DNA of 64,000 bases from Dyella dinghuensis (GTDB lineage Bacteria > Pseudomonadota > Gammaproteobacteria > Xanthomonadales > Rhodanobacteraceae), in NCBI RefSeq assembly GCF_003977615.1, contig NZ_RYZR01000008.1, positions 248,001 to 312,000 on the forward strand. The letters run 5' to 3'. The position numbers were made by a program, and so were the translations under genes. The first letter of the stretch is position 1; each line of letters opens with the position of its first letter. Shown here piece after piece: positions 53,261-62,058 of the stretch. The notes below the pieces were generated by a model. The model did not search any database, was not told where the DNA came from, and saw only the letters and a list, made by a program, of their open reading frames with translations.

Positions 53261-54028
53261 TCAATCCGCGACGTCGGCGATCAGTCGATCCAGTTCGGCC
53301 TTCAACATCGCGCCGTTTTGGCGAAGCCAGTCGCGCTGCTCGCGCCAGTCCGGGAAAATCGATTCGACATGCGCCCAGAAACGCGGCGAGTGATTGCGCA
53401 CTTTCAGATGGCAAAGCTCGTGCGCGAGCACATAGCGCAGTGCCGCAGGCGGCGCCAGCGCCAGCGCGAGATCGAGGTTGATGCGATCGCGTGTGTCGAG
53501 GCTGCCCCACAAACTTTTCATAGGGCGAATACGTAATGCCGTCGGCGCCAGGCCAAGTTGCGGGACGTAACCCGCAAGCCAGCGCGAAACGTCGCGGCGA
53601 ATAAGGTTTTCGAAGTGCGAGGCGAGCAGACCGCGCGCGACCGGCAGCGCACGGCTATGCGGACGAGGGATCTCCAGCGTGACGCCACCGTCGTAAGCGA
53701 CCACACGCGGATAGGCACCTTCGGCCCAGTCGAGTACCACCGGCTCACCGCGCAGCGGGAACTCCAGCACATGGCCTACGCGCAACGGCGGCAGCGGTTC
53801 GACGACGAGATTCAGTTCGTCGAGTTTCTTCTCCAGCCAATCAGCGTTGTGGCGAAGAAACGCGTTGACCTGCGACGGATGCGTGCCCTGCGGATACGTC
53901 ACGCGCGCACCTTTCGGCGACACGGTGAGCCGCAGCCGTCGCGCCCGCGGGTGCGAAGCTTTAAGCACACGAATGGTGTTGCCGCTGGGGGTTGCCAGCT
54001 CCAGCCAGTCGCCGTCGAGGTACGCCAT
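53261..54028 (-). CDS. YgjP-like metallopeptidase domain protein (SprT-related)
   Basis: A 255-residue protein of the YgjP/M48-like group. The zinc motif is 'VLAHELCHLKVRNHSPRFW', with HExxH and a third His seven residues on. Upstream, 'RRLRLTVSPKGARVTYPQG' and 'PRPHSRALPVARGLLASHF' are conserved family segments. The start is ATG 54028; the longer frame to 54190 runs into the rdgC 3' end and is rejected. It lies 128 nt downstream of rdgC. Substrate unknown; probably cytoplasmic. Confidence 0.85.
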   Translation of the reverse strand: MAYLDGDWLELATPSGNTIRVLKASHPRARRLRLTVSPKGARVTYPQGTHPSQVNAFLRHNADWLEKKLDELNLVVEPLPPLRVGHVLEFPLRGEPVVLDWAEGAYPRVVAYDGGVTLEIPRPHSRALPVARGLLASHFENLIRRDVSRWLAGYVPQLGLAPTALRIRPMKSLWGSLDTRDRINLDLALALAPPAALRYVLAHELCHLKVRNHSPRFWAHVESIFPDWREQRDWLRQNGAMLKAELDRLIADVAD

Positions 54029-54053
54029 GATCCTGCCTTTCCCTACTGCTGCC

Positions 54054-54116
54054 AGGGGCCAAAATGGCCCTCGGCTCCATCGAGAATGTGGGGTGGCGAA
54101 GCCCTGCGCAAGGGCT
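54054..54116. repeat. Two small hairpins between rdgC and the YgjP-like gene
   Basis: GGGCCA-AAA-TGGCCC (about 54056-54070) and AGCCCT-GCGCA-AGGGCT (54100-54116) can fold in the 128-nt gap on the minus strand transcript. Neither carries a T-run. They may be REP-like remnants or attenuate read-through from rdgC. Confidence 0.35.
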
Positions 54117-54156
54117 ATTTTGCCTCCCCCTCGGGAAGGCCGGTCTGGCGCGCGTC

Positions 54157-55074
54157 TCAGCTTTCGGTGGGACGCGGGAGGCCGAACCACTCCTCCATTT
54201 TGGCCAGCAAACGCTCCAGCTCCAGGGTCAGGAGGGCGAACCGGGCGTCCATTTCGGCGGCAGCGTCCTGCTGGCTGTCGCCCAGCTCGTCCATCACCAC
54301 GTCGAGGAATTTCAGCTTGCGGATGACCAGATCCTCGCCCAGGACGAAACTCATGCGGTCGTCGAAGACCAGGCCCAGCTGGAAGACCTGCTTGCCGTTG
54401 CGCAGATGCTCTTTCACTTCTTCGGCATCGAGATCCTGACGACGGCAGCGTGCGATGGCGCCGGTAGCTGTGGCGGGATCGCGCAGCTCACATTCGTCGC
54501 CAAGGACCAGGCCACCTGGCAACTTGCCGGTGGCAAGCCAATCGGTCATCAGTGCACGCGGACCTTCTTCAGGCGCCAGCGACACAGCAGGGAAACTGCC
54601 GAGTGCTTCGCGCATCTGCGTCAACGCATTTTCGGCCGACTTGCGGCTAGCCGTATCCAGCACCAGCCAGCCGTTCTTGCGATCCACGTAGGAGGACATG
54701 CGCGAACTGCGCACGAACGCCCGCGGCAGCAGCTCCGTCAGCAGATCTTCCTTGATGCGCTTGCGCTCGCGGCCGCCGACCTTGCGGCCTTCTTCCTCGG
54801 CGATTTTTTGCACCTTGCGCTGCAGCTCATCGTTGACCACGGCAGCGGGCAGCAATTTCTCTTCGCTGCCGACGGTCAACAGCGTGCATTTGTTGACTTC
54901 GTGCGTGAGCGCCGCCTCGTCGCCGCGACCGACCGGCGGCACGAAACCGCGCGTGCCCATTTCAAGCGGACCACAGGGGCGAAGACGATGATCGGCCAGC
55001 GCCTCATCGAGGCGCTTCAGATCTTTGGCAACGGCGGGAGAGAAGCGAAACAGCGTGAGGTTGCGAAAAAACAT
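54157..55074 (-). CDS. rdgC: Recombination-associated protein RdgC
   Basis: A 305-residue RdgC, a ring-shaped DNA-binding protein that limits RecA loading. The start 'MFFRNLTLFRFSPAV' and internal 'AFVRSSRMSSYVDRKNGWLV' and 'EDLVIRKLKFLDVVMDEL' are canonical; length is as expected. It is transcribed on the minus strand behind a repeat element. The downstream peptidase gene may be co-transcribed. Confidence 0.95.
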   Translation of the reverse strand: MFFRNLTLFRFSPAVAKDLKRLDEALADHRLRPCGPLEMGTRGFVPPVGRGDEAALTHEVNKCTLLTVGSEEKLLPAAVVNDELQRKVQKIAEEEGRKVGGRERKRIKEDLLTELLPRAFVRSSRMSSYVDRKNGWLVLDTASRKSAENALTQMREALGSFPAVSLAPEEGPRALMTDWLATGKLPGGLVLGDECELRDPATATGAIARCRRQDLDAEEVKEHLRNGKQVFQLGLVFDDRMSFVLGEDLVIRKLKFLDVVMDELGDSQQDAAAEMDARFALLTLELERLLAKMEEWFGLPRPTES

Positions 55075-55118
55075 GAAGACCTTTTTTTAAATGTGTTCCG
55101 ACAACGTAGATGTTCCGC

Positions 55119-55225
55119 CCCTTCCCCTGCTTGCAGGGGAAGGTTGGGATGGGGTCATACGGATTTCGACATGGGCTGGGCTTCACCCCACCCCAGCCCT
55201 CTCCTGCTGCACGCAGGGGAGGGGG
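55119..55225. repeat. Inverted pair of REP-like hairpins (REPIN-like)
   Basis: A hairpin CCTTCCCCTGC-TT-GCAGGGGAAGG with trailing GGTTGGGATGGGG (55119-55155) is followed 31 nt later by an inverted, diverged copy (55187-55225: CCCCACCCCAGCCC then a CTCCTGC/GCAGGGGAG stem). The layout matches REP doublets and is unrelated in sequence to the element at 3239. It lies between the aminotransferase and rdgC genes, both on the minus strand. Confidence 0.75.
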
Positions 55226-55237
55226 TACTACGGCGTA

Positions 55238-56437
55238 TCAGCGAATAACAGTAGCGACAGCAGAAACCACGTTGTCGAGATTCGCGCGATTCAACGCAGC
55301 GACGCAAATGCGGCCGGTACCGATGGCGTAAATCGCATGCTCTTCGCGCAAACGATCCACCTGCGCCTTGCTCAAACCCGAATACGAGAACATGCCCGCC
55401 TGCTTCTGAATAAAGCTGAATTGCGGCGCACCTTGCGCAGCGAGTTTTTCGACCATGCCGGCGCGCATCGCATGAATGCGTTCGCGCATGCCGGCAAGTT
55501 CCGACTCCCACAGCGCACGCAATTCCGCGCTGTTGAGCACACCGGCGACCAACGCGCCGCCATGTGTGGACGGACTGGAATAGATCGAACGAATGATGCG
55601 CTTGACCAGCGACTGCACGCGCAGCGCCTCATCGCGATTCGCAGCAACGATCGACAACGCACCCACGCGCTCGCCGTACAACGAGAACGACTTCGAATAC
55701 GAGTTGGCGACGATGAACGACTCGATGCCCGACTCGGCAAACAAACGCACCGCTGCGGCATCGTCATCGATGCCTTTGTCGAAGCCCTGATAGGCCATAT
55801 CGATAAACGGCAGCAGGTTGCGGTCTTTCACCAATGCAACGACCTGCTTCCACTGATCGACAGTGAGATCCACACCCGTCGGGTTGTGGCAGCACGCGTG
55901 CAACAGCACCACGGTGCCAGGTTCGAGCTTGTCGAGATCGGCCAGCATGCCGGGGAAATTCAACCCATGCGTGGCGGCATCGTAATAAGCGTATTCGACG
56001 ACGTCGAAGCCCGCAGCCGTGAACACGACGCGATGGTTTTCCCAGCTCGGGCTGCTGATCGCGATTTTTGCGTTCGGCAACGCTTTCTTGAGCAGATCCG
56101 CACCCACGCGTAACGCACCGCTGCCGCCGATGGTTTGCGAGGTGGCCACGCGGCCCGCAGCCAGCAGCGGCGATTCGGGACCGAACACCAGCTTCTGCGT
56201 GGCCTGCGTGTAAGCAGGCAGACCGTCGATCGGCAGATAACCGCGCGGCAGCGATTCGGCCGCGAGTTTCTGTTCAATTTCTTTGACGGCGCGCAACACC
56301 GGAATACGACCGGTTTCATCGTAATAAATGCCCACGCCGAGATTGACCTTGCCCGGACGTTTGTCCGCCACGAATGCCTCGGTGAGGCCAAGGATCGGAT
56401 CGCCAGGGGTCATTTCAACGGATGCAAAGTGGGACAC
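55238..56437 (-). CDS. tyrB: Aromatic amino acid aminotransferase (class I)
   Basis: A 399-residue fold-type I PLP enzyme. The Schiff-base lysine is in 'NSYSKSFSLYGERVG'; 'GGSGALRVGADLL', 'HACCHNPTGVDLT' and 'DMAYQGFDKGID' are the aspartate/aromatic aminotransferase motifs. The sequence is of the AspC/TyrB type with an Arg near the C-terminus for the carboxylate, so aspartate, tyrosine and phenylalanine are all possible substrates; TyrB is favoured by the general pattern but not proven. ATG 56437. Confidence 0.88.
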   Translation of the reverse strand: MSHFASVEMTPGDPILGLTEAFVADKRPGKVNLGVGIYYDETGRIPVLRAVKEIEQKLAAESLPRGYLPIDGLPAYTQATQKLVFGPESPLLAAGRVATSQTIGGSGALRVGADLLKKALPNAKIAISSPSWENHRVVFTAAGFDVVEYAYYDAATHGLNFPGMLADLDKLEPGTVVLLHACCHNPTGVDLTVDQWKQVVALVKDRNLLPFIDMAYQGFDKGIDDDAAAVRLFAESGIESFIVANSYSKSFSLYGERVGALSIVAANRDEALRVQSLVKRIIRSIYSSPSTHGGALVAGVLNSAELRALWESELAGMRERIHAMRAGMVEKLAAQGAPQFSFIQKQAGMFSYSGLSKAQVDRLREEHAIYAIGTGRICVAALNRANLDNVVSAVATVIR

Positions 56438-56479
56438 GGCAGTACTCGATATCAGGGGTGAATGAAATGGACGTCTAAA

Positions 56480-57361
56480 TCAATGCTCGCCAGCGTCGCC
56501 GCCGGCCAGCCAATCGTGCGCGTCGGCGCGCATGACGCCTTCGCGCGCACCGAGCGAAGAGAAATCGAACAGCTTGCGATCGGTCAATTGCGATGGAGCC
56601 ACGTTGCCGAGTGCGCGGAAGATGGTTTCGCTGCGCCCCGGAAACTGGCGCTCCCATTCCTGCATCATGCGCTTGACCGCTTTGCGCTGCAGATTTTCCT
56701 GCGAACCGCAGAGGTTACAGGGAATGATCGGAAACTGCTTGTGCTCGGCATAGTCGGAAATGTCATCTTCCTTGCAATACGCCAGCGGGCGAATCACCAC
56801 ATGGCGGCCGTCATCCGAACGCAACTTCGGCGGCATCGCCTTCAAACTGCCCTGATAGAACAGGTTGAGGAAAAACGTGCCGAGAATGTCGTCGCGATGA
56901 TGGCCCAGCGCTATCTTGGTGACGCCGTTGGCCGCCGCCCAGTGGTAGAGCGCGCCACGGCGCAGACGCGAGCAGAGGCTGCACATCGTCTTGCCTTCCG
57001 GAATCACGCGCGTGACGGTGCTGTAGGTGTCCTGCTCGATGATGTGGAACGGCACACCGCGCTCGGTAAGGTAGTCCGGCAGCACGTGCTCGGGAAAATC
57101 CGGTTGCTTCTGATCCAGGTTCACCGCGATCAGCTCGAAGCGCACCGGCGCCTTGGCCTGCAGCGACACCAGGATATCCAGCATCGTGTACGAGTCTTTG
57201 CCGCCGGACAGGCACACCATGACCTTGTCGCCGTCTTCGATCATGTTGAAGTCGGCAATCGCCTGACCCACCTGATGGCGCAGACGCTTCGCCAGCTTGC
57301 CGGCTTCATAAGCCCGCTTGCGGGTGACTTCCAATGAAACGATGTCAAGGTGGGCGGACAT
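56480..57361 (-). CDS. ttcA: tRNA 2-thiocytidine(32) synthetase
   Basis: A 293-residue TtcA, which thiolates cytidine 32 of several tRNAs, using an iron-sulfur cluster. The PP-loop is '[14 protein letters not shown]'; cluster cysteines are '[11 protein letters not shown]' and '[13 protein letters not shown]'. Length and order fit the family. It diverges from the DUF465 gene; the tyrB gene lies 42 nt downstream on the same strand, so the two may be an operon. Confidence 0.95.
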   Translation of the reverse strand: MSAHLDIVSLEVTRKRAYEAGKLAKRLRHQVGQAIADFNMIEDGDKVMVCLSGGKDSYTMLDILVSLQAKAPVRFELIAVNLDQKQPDFPEHVLPDYLTERGVPFHIIEQDTYSTVTRVIPEGKTMCSLCSRLRRGALYHWAAANGVTKIALGHHRDDILGTFFLNLFYQGSLKAMPPKLRSDDGRHVVIRPLAYCKEDDISDYAEHKQFPIIPCNLCGSQENLQRKAVKRMMQEWERQFPGRSETIFRALGNVAPSQLTDRKLFDFSSLGAREGVMRADAHDWLAGGDAGEH

Positions 57362-57488
57362 GGCAACGGCATCGAACGGGCAAGCGCGTATTGTACCTGC
57401 CCCGCCCGTTCGGTTTGTTCCGCAGCGCCAGCCGCCTGGGAGCGCGCTACAATCACGTTTTCATCGCCGCCCCGAGCGCCCCTACGCC

Positions 57489-57695
57489 ATGCAGGCTCAG
57501 GATCCGACCCAGATCGCCCACTTACTGGCAGAGCTTCGCCAGGAGCATCGCGACCTGGACGCGGCGATCGAGCAATTGGCGCAAGCCGTTGGCCGCGACG
57601 AGCTGCAAATCACACGGCTGAAGAAACGCAAGCTGCTGCTGAAAGACACCATCGCGCGGCTTGAAAGCAAACTGATCCCCGACCTTGACGCCTGA
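57489..57695 (+). CDS. DUF465 (YdcH-like) small protein
   Basis: A 68-residue, highly charged helical protein from ATG 57489 ('MQAQDPTQIAHLLAELRQEH'), with the DUF465 pattern 'HRDLDAAIEQLAQ' and 'RLKKRKLLLKDTIARLE'. A short antiparallel coiled coil is expected. The function of the family is unknown. The longer frame upstream overlaps the divergent ttcA promoter and is rejected. The next gene starts 4 nt after its stop. Confidence 0.85.
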   Translation: MQAQDPTQIAHLLAELRQEHRDLDAAIEQLAQAVGRDELQITRLKKRKLLLKDTIARLESKLIPDLDA

Positions 57696-57699
57696 ATCG

Positions 57700-58296
57700 A
57701 TGCCCGCACTCGCCCCGGTTGCTCTCCAGGACGACTATGTCCTGCTCGAACCACTCGGTCTGCACCACGTTCCCGACCTCGAAGCGGCCGCGGCCGACGG
57801 CGAGCTGTGGAATCTGTGGTTCACCAGCGCGCCAGCACCCGGCCAGGCGCACGTCTATATCCAGAAAGCGCTGGATGGATTGGCCGCGAACACGATGCTG
57901 CCGTTTGCAGTGCGCGAGAAGAACAGCGGCCGGATCGTCGGCACCACGCGCTTTTATGATTTCGCGCCGGAACTGCCGCGTATCGCCATTGGCTATACGT
58001 GGTATGCGAAGCGCTGGCAGAAAAGCCATCTCAATACCGCGTGCAAGCGCCTGCTGCTGAAGTATGCGTTCGAGTCGCTTGATTGCGTGGCGGTCGAGTT
58101 CCATACCGATGGCCGCAACCTCGATTCGCAACGCGCTATCGAGCGGCTCGGCGCACATCGAGATGGCGTGCTGCGCGCGCACAAGCGTCGACCCGACGGC
58201 ACGCTACGCGACACGGTGTGTTATTCGATCATCGCCAGCGAGTGGCCCGATGTGCAGCGCTGGCTGGACATGCGGCTGACGCGGTTGAGCAGTTAG
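57700..58296 (+). CDS. GNAT family N-acetyltransferase (RimJ/RimL-like)
   Basis: A 198-residue GNAT. 'VLLEPLGLHHVPDLEAAA' opens the fold, 'IVGTTRFYDFAPELPRIAIGY' and 'TWYAKRWQKSHLNTACKRL' hold the core including the acetyl-CoA-binding loop region, and 'VEFHTDGRNLDSQRAIERLGA' is the RimJ/RimL-type C-terminal strand-helix. It could acetylate a ribosomal protein or a small molecule. ATG 57700 is preferred; a TTG at 57685 in the DUF465 end is possible. The 195 bp to the next gene (58297-58491) show nothing I can support. Confidence 0.88.
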   Translation: MPALAPVALQDDYVLLEPLGLHHVPDLEAAAADGELWNLWFTSAPAPGQAHVYIQKALDGLAANTMLPFAVREKNSGRIVGTTRFYDFAPELPRIAIGYTWYAKRWQKSHLNTACKRLLLKYAFESLDCVAVEFHTDGRNLDSQRAIERLGAHRDGVLRAHKRRPDGTLRDTVCYSIIASEWPDVQRWLDMRLTRLSS

Positions 58297-58491
58297 AGCC
58301 GTCGATTTTCAGCCAAATGGCGCCCACGATAACCTCGGCAAAAATCTCATTGAAATCCACTGCGGTAGGGCAACGGCGCGTATTCGCATGCTTTCTGCCT
58401 AGCGCCAAGACTACTGATGGAATCCATCTCAACGCAGCAAAGCTATCGACTCGGAGGGGCCGCATCGGACTCGATGCCCTAACGCTTCTCA

Positions 58492-59064
58492 TCAATCATC
58501 TTGCTCGCGTTGTTGTTTGTAATAGGCATCGGCACGCTCGATAAGCTTCGTATAGTGCTTTACGACAGCCTTCCAAGCCAGCGTTGCCTCTTTGAGATGC
58601 TCACCCAGATCGTCCGGCACCTTGTCACTAATATGATCGATCAGCTCAGGTACTTCGAGATTCCATTTGTGCAGCAATGCATCGGGCCGCACATGCGTAA
58701 CGATCAGGGAATCGAGTACCGAAGACATGACGTGTAATTGTTGAACCGTGCAAATGCGCTGCACTTCCAGGAAATGGATAGTGTCGCGATGACTTTCCAG
58801 AATCGTTTTCAGCCATGGCGCCGTCTGCGCCTGCCAGTCGAACAATGCCTCAACCTTTTGCTCCATGTCATCGGTATCGCAATCCAGCGCGACCGTGGGC
58901 CCGGACGCAGGGAACAGCGCGGCCCGCTCGAGCCGCCACCGTTCCAGCTCAGCCTGGTCGATCGTCTGCGTCGGGATCTCGGCCGGGGGAAGACTCATCT
59001 GTTCGAACATCCATTGTTGTGCGATCTGCGCCCGCCTCTTTGCTCGCCACTTGCGAAAAAACAT
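58492..59064 (-). CDS. Hypothetical protein downstream of the T4SS effector
   Basis: A 190-residue soluble protein, unrecognised. It is helical, with a basic start ('FFRKWRAKRRAQIAQQW') and a mostly acidic body ('LDCDTDDMEQKVEALFDW', 'VPELIDHISDKVPDDLGEHL'). No signal peptide or membrane helix. Its ATG (59064) has GGAG about 8 nt upstream. It lies 105 nt after the effector stop on the same strand, so it may be part of the same locus: an accessory, a second immunity factor or an unrelated cargo gene. Confidence 0.6.
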   Translation of the reverse strand: MFFRKWRAKRRAQIAQQWMFEQMSLPPAEIPTQTIDQAELERWRLERAALFPASGPTVALDCDTDDMEQKVEALFDWQAQTAPWLKTILESHRDTIHFLEVQRICTVQQLHVMSSVLDSLIVTHVRPDALLHKWNLEVPELIDHISDKVPDDLGEHLKEATLAWKAVVKHYTKLIERADAYYKQQREQDD

Positions 59065-59169
59065 CGCTGCACTCCTGTCGCAATCTCCATGCCTGCGGTG
59101 TGACCTTCGGCCAGCCGCGAGGCGTCCCTGTGCTTTTTGGTTCCGCTAGAGTCGAGCCATCAACGTCAA

Positions 59170-62034
59170 CTACCGGCCGCCGCCGGGCAACCCCATCGCG
59201 GGTGTCTGTGCACCGACGTGCGCGCGCTGCATCTCAAACTGTTGGTGTTCGTGCGCTTGCTGCTGCGCCACCTGCCCCATCTGCTGAAACGAGTGCTCGG
59301 GTGCATGCTGCATGGCTTGCGCAGGAACGATGTCGTTGCGGTAGCCATAAACGTGGTCGGGTTGGCGAATCACCAAGGGGCTCTGGGGTCCGATGACGCC
59401 GCTGGCGCGATCTTGCGCAACGAAGACCTGATTGCCCTGGGTCCAATCGACCTGCGTGACCTGCGCTTGCAGCAACGTCGCCGCCGTGGCGTGTTCGAGT
59501 TGTGTATCGCTGCGCGGTATACCGGCTTTGCCGTAGGCGTCTGCTACGTGCGTGTGGACCTGCCGATACAGCGCATGTTGCGGGTGATCGGGATGGCGCA
59601 GATCGTGCGGCGGCAACGTACGCGGATCGGGGCGCCATTCGGCGGCGATGGCGGGCAGCGGTTCGTGCACATGCGGCATGGCGCGTTTGGACCAATCGTC
59701 CGCGCGCTGCCCGACGGTGCGCGACAACGCATGTTCAACGCTCACACTCACGTCGCGTTCGGGCATATAGACGGAGGGCCGGCTTTGATGAGCCACCACT
59801 TGCGCGTGCTTGCCTGCGCCGCGCAGTTCAAGCCGGTCAAGGCTGCCGAAGCGCGCCTCATGCAAGGTATCGACTAACGCGGCGGCCATGCGCTCGCTGT
59901 GCTCGCCATGCGGCACCTTGTTGAGGTCTTCCATCGCGTGCACCTTGGTGAGCGCGCGCTGGTAAGGCTGCTGCATGGGATGATCGGGATGGCGAAAATC
60001 GCGCAGATGATCGGGAATCGACGGCGTTTGTTTTGCGGCGGCCTCGTGCTTGGATGGCGCATGCTCCGTGACGGGCGCATGCGGCGGGCGCTCAAGAGAA
60101 GGCGTGTGCTGCAAGTATTCCCTCGCCGCTGCCTCCCGCTGTTGGACGTAGTAATCCATGCTGGGCGCGACGGTGGCCCCCATCAAATGACGCTGGAACG
60201 CTTCGTTGCCGGTAGGAGCCGCGTGGCGCACCGCATCGACAGCCTTGTTCAAATGCGCCTGCCCGGAAGGTAGCGCAGCCGTGGAAAGCGCCACGCCAGT
60301 AGCGGACAAACCGGTGACGGCAGCGCCTGTCGCTGTGAATGCCTCGTGCTGATAATCGCCCACGCGTTGTACGGCGTTGCCGGCGCCATCCAGCTGTCGG
60401 CCGACCCATTCTCCTGCTTGTGCGCTCGCATCGTGCTGTGCTTGCCCATAGTCGTTAGCGAAGGCCGTCGTCGCATGCTCGGCGCTCAGGCCCGCACGAC
60501 GCAACGCGGCCGCATCGTGTTCGCCCGCAAGCCGATCCGCAGTGGCCTGCATGGCTCCCTGCACCACAGCGCGCTGCCCGGTGCGCTCCAATGCATCGGC
60601 CTGCATAGCGAGCCGTTGCTGCGCATCGTGCGTAACCACATGCCCGATGCCGCGCAACACGGCGGCATCGAGCGACGTGCCCCACTGCCGTGCGTGACCC
60701 ACGGCTTGATCGATCTGCGCGCTGATCTCTGCACCCGCCACGCGCGCATGCGCTGCGGCGGCCACGGCAACATGTTCGGTCTGGCGTCGCATCTCGCCGT
60801 CCATCTGTGTGTTTATCTGTGCCGCCTCGCCGCGCAGCTCACCTGCGTGGCGCACGTTCGCACCAACGCCATGCAAGACGTTACCTCCCAAATGCTGCGG
60901 CAGCGACGTGACGGCACCCAACGTATCGCCCGCGCGTGCACCCAACGATGCCACGCTCAGCACTTCCATCACCGGTGCGAGTCGTGCAGAGAGTTCGGGC
61001 AAGCCCATCGTTGCATCGCGCGGCACGAGGTCGCCGTGCGCATCGCGGGTCATCGCTTCGAGCAGTTGAACTTGACCGCTAGCTAAAGGCAAATCACGCA
61101 GCAGTTGATCGGCATTGCCGTGTGCCACCTTGTCCATAAACGCGAGCGTCGACTGTTGCGCTTGCAGTGGCAGATCGATCCGCTGCATCCATTCATTCAG
61201 CGCATGGCGCGCATCGGGCAACCGCGTGCCCAGATTGCTTACTTCCTTCAACACCATCGCGAGCTGCGCGCGCTCGCTGTTGTCCATGGCGTGGATATTG
61301 CCCTGCACCCCATCGTTTAAAAGTTCGCCTTTGACTTGGTAGGCGGTGACATGTTGAGAAGCGTCGTACAGCGGGATGTTGTTTTGATCGCAGAAGCGTT
61401 TGGCGGTGAGCGGATGAAGCCCGGCGGCGTTGAAGGTGGTTGCGGAATAGCCCGTAACAGCAGCCGCGGCGGAAGCCATGCCGCCTGCCAGGCTGTGGCC
61501 GGCGAAATCGACAACAATGTTATGGATCTTAAATTCGAGACCTAGCCCCATCGCACGGTCGTAATAGTCGGTCTCCAAACCGACGGATTGCGGACCGTTA
61601 TTGCCAAGGAAATCTTCAATCGTGGTGTCGTGATGCTTGCCGTCGGAGGTCTTAACTTCACCGGACGAACCTTTAAAAGCCACCGTCGGCTTGAAACTGG
61701 GACCTAGGATTTGGGGATCGGGAATGTAGACCTCCGCACGAAAGCCCGATTGATCGGAATGCAGAGCTTCATTGAGTTCCGCATCGCTCATACGGAGATC
61801 CCGCGCATACTGGCGAAATAGCTCCGGATGTTCGCTCAATCTCACCCAACCCAGCGGGGGATGGCCTTCGCCATTGGCTGCCTTATAAACATCTTGCGAC
61901 AGGGCTTCCATTTGTCGATCGCGATAATCCTTTTGCACTTGATTGGCGTACTGAAGCGAAGCCGTATCACCGCGAGCACGCAGTTGTTGAATCAGCTCTT
62001 GCTCGTCTTGCATTTGTTGAAGTTCGTTAGACAT
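59170..62034 (-). CDS. Lipase-like type IV secretion effector with tandem XVIPCD-like domains
   Basis: A 954-residue protein with three parts. Residues about 100-260 look like a lipase: 'GNNGPQSVGLETDYYDRAMG' and 'VVDFAGHSLAGGMASAAAAV' with Ser181 as nucleophile, then 'SATTFNAAGLHPL'; the elbow reads G-H-S-L-A rather than G-x-S-x-G. Residues about 270-670 are long, Ala-rich and helical. Residues about 673-800 and 808-954 are two XVIPCD-like secretion domains starting 'DFRHPDHPMQQPY' and 'DLRHPDHPQHALYRQV', the second ending in a Gln/His-rich tail. XVIPCDs carry antibacterial toxins into the X-type T4SS. ATG 62034 matches the remnant start at 63083; a GTG at 62037 is adjacent. Confidence 0.85.
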   Translation of the reverse strand: MSNELQQMQDEQELIQQLRARGDTASLQYANQVQKDYRDRQMEALSQDVYKAANGEGHPPLGWVRLSEHPELFRQYARDLRMSDAELNEALHSDQSGFRAEVYIPDPQILGPSFKPTVAFKGSSGEVKTSDGKHHDTTIEDFLGNNGPQSVGLETDYYDRAMGLGLEFKIHNIVVDFAGHSLAGGMASAAAAVTGYSATTFNAAGLHPLTAKRFCDQNNIPLYDASQHVTAYQVKGELLNDGVQGNIHAMDNSERAQLAMVLKEVSNLGTRLPDARHALNEWMQRIDLPLQAQQSTLAFMDKVAHGNADQLLRDLPLASGQVQLLEAMTRDAHGDLVPRDATMGLPELSARLAPVMEVLSVASLGARAGDTLGAVTSLPQHLGGNVLHGVGANVRHAGELRGEAAQINTQMDGEMRRQTEHVAVAAAAHARVAGAEISAQIDQAVGHARQWGTSLDAAVLRGIGHVVTHDAQQRLAMQADALERTGQRAVVQGAMQATADRLAGEHDAAALRRAGLSAEHATTAFANDYGQAQHDASAQAGEWVGRQLDGAGNAVQRVGDYQHEAFTATGAAVTGLSATGVALSTAALPSGQAHLNKAVDAVRHAAPTGNEAFQRHLMGATVAPSMDYYVQQREAAAREYLQHTPSLERPPHAPVTEHAPSKHEAAAKQTPSIPDHLRDFRHPDHPMQQPYQRALTKVHAMEDLNKVPHGEHSERMAAALVDTLHEARFGSLDRLELRGAGKHAQVVAHQSRPSVYMPERDVSVSVEHALSRTVGQRADDWSKRAMPHVHEPLPAIAAEWRPDPRTLPPHDLRHPDHPQHALYRQVHTHVADAYGKAGIPRSDTQLEHATAATLLQAQVTQVDWTQGNQVFVAQDRASGVIGPQSPLVIRQPDHVYGYRNDIVPAQAMQHAPEHSFQQMGQVAQQQAHEHQQFEMQRAHVGAQTPAMGLPGGGR

Positions 62035-62058
62035 CACGTCATTCCTTGATCGCTGCTG

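Noticed and set aside
54029-54190. N-terminal extension of the YgjP-like gene into rdgC
   Set aside because: The extra residues are unlike the family and would overlap the rdgC 3' end; ATG 54028 is the natural start.
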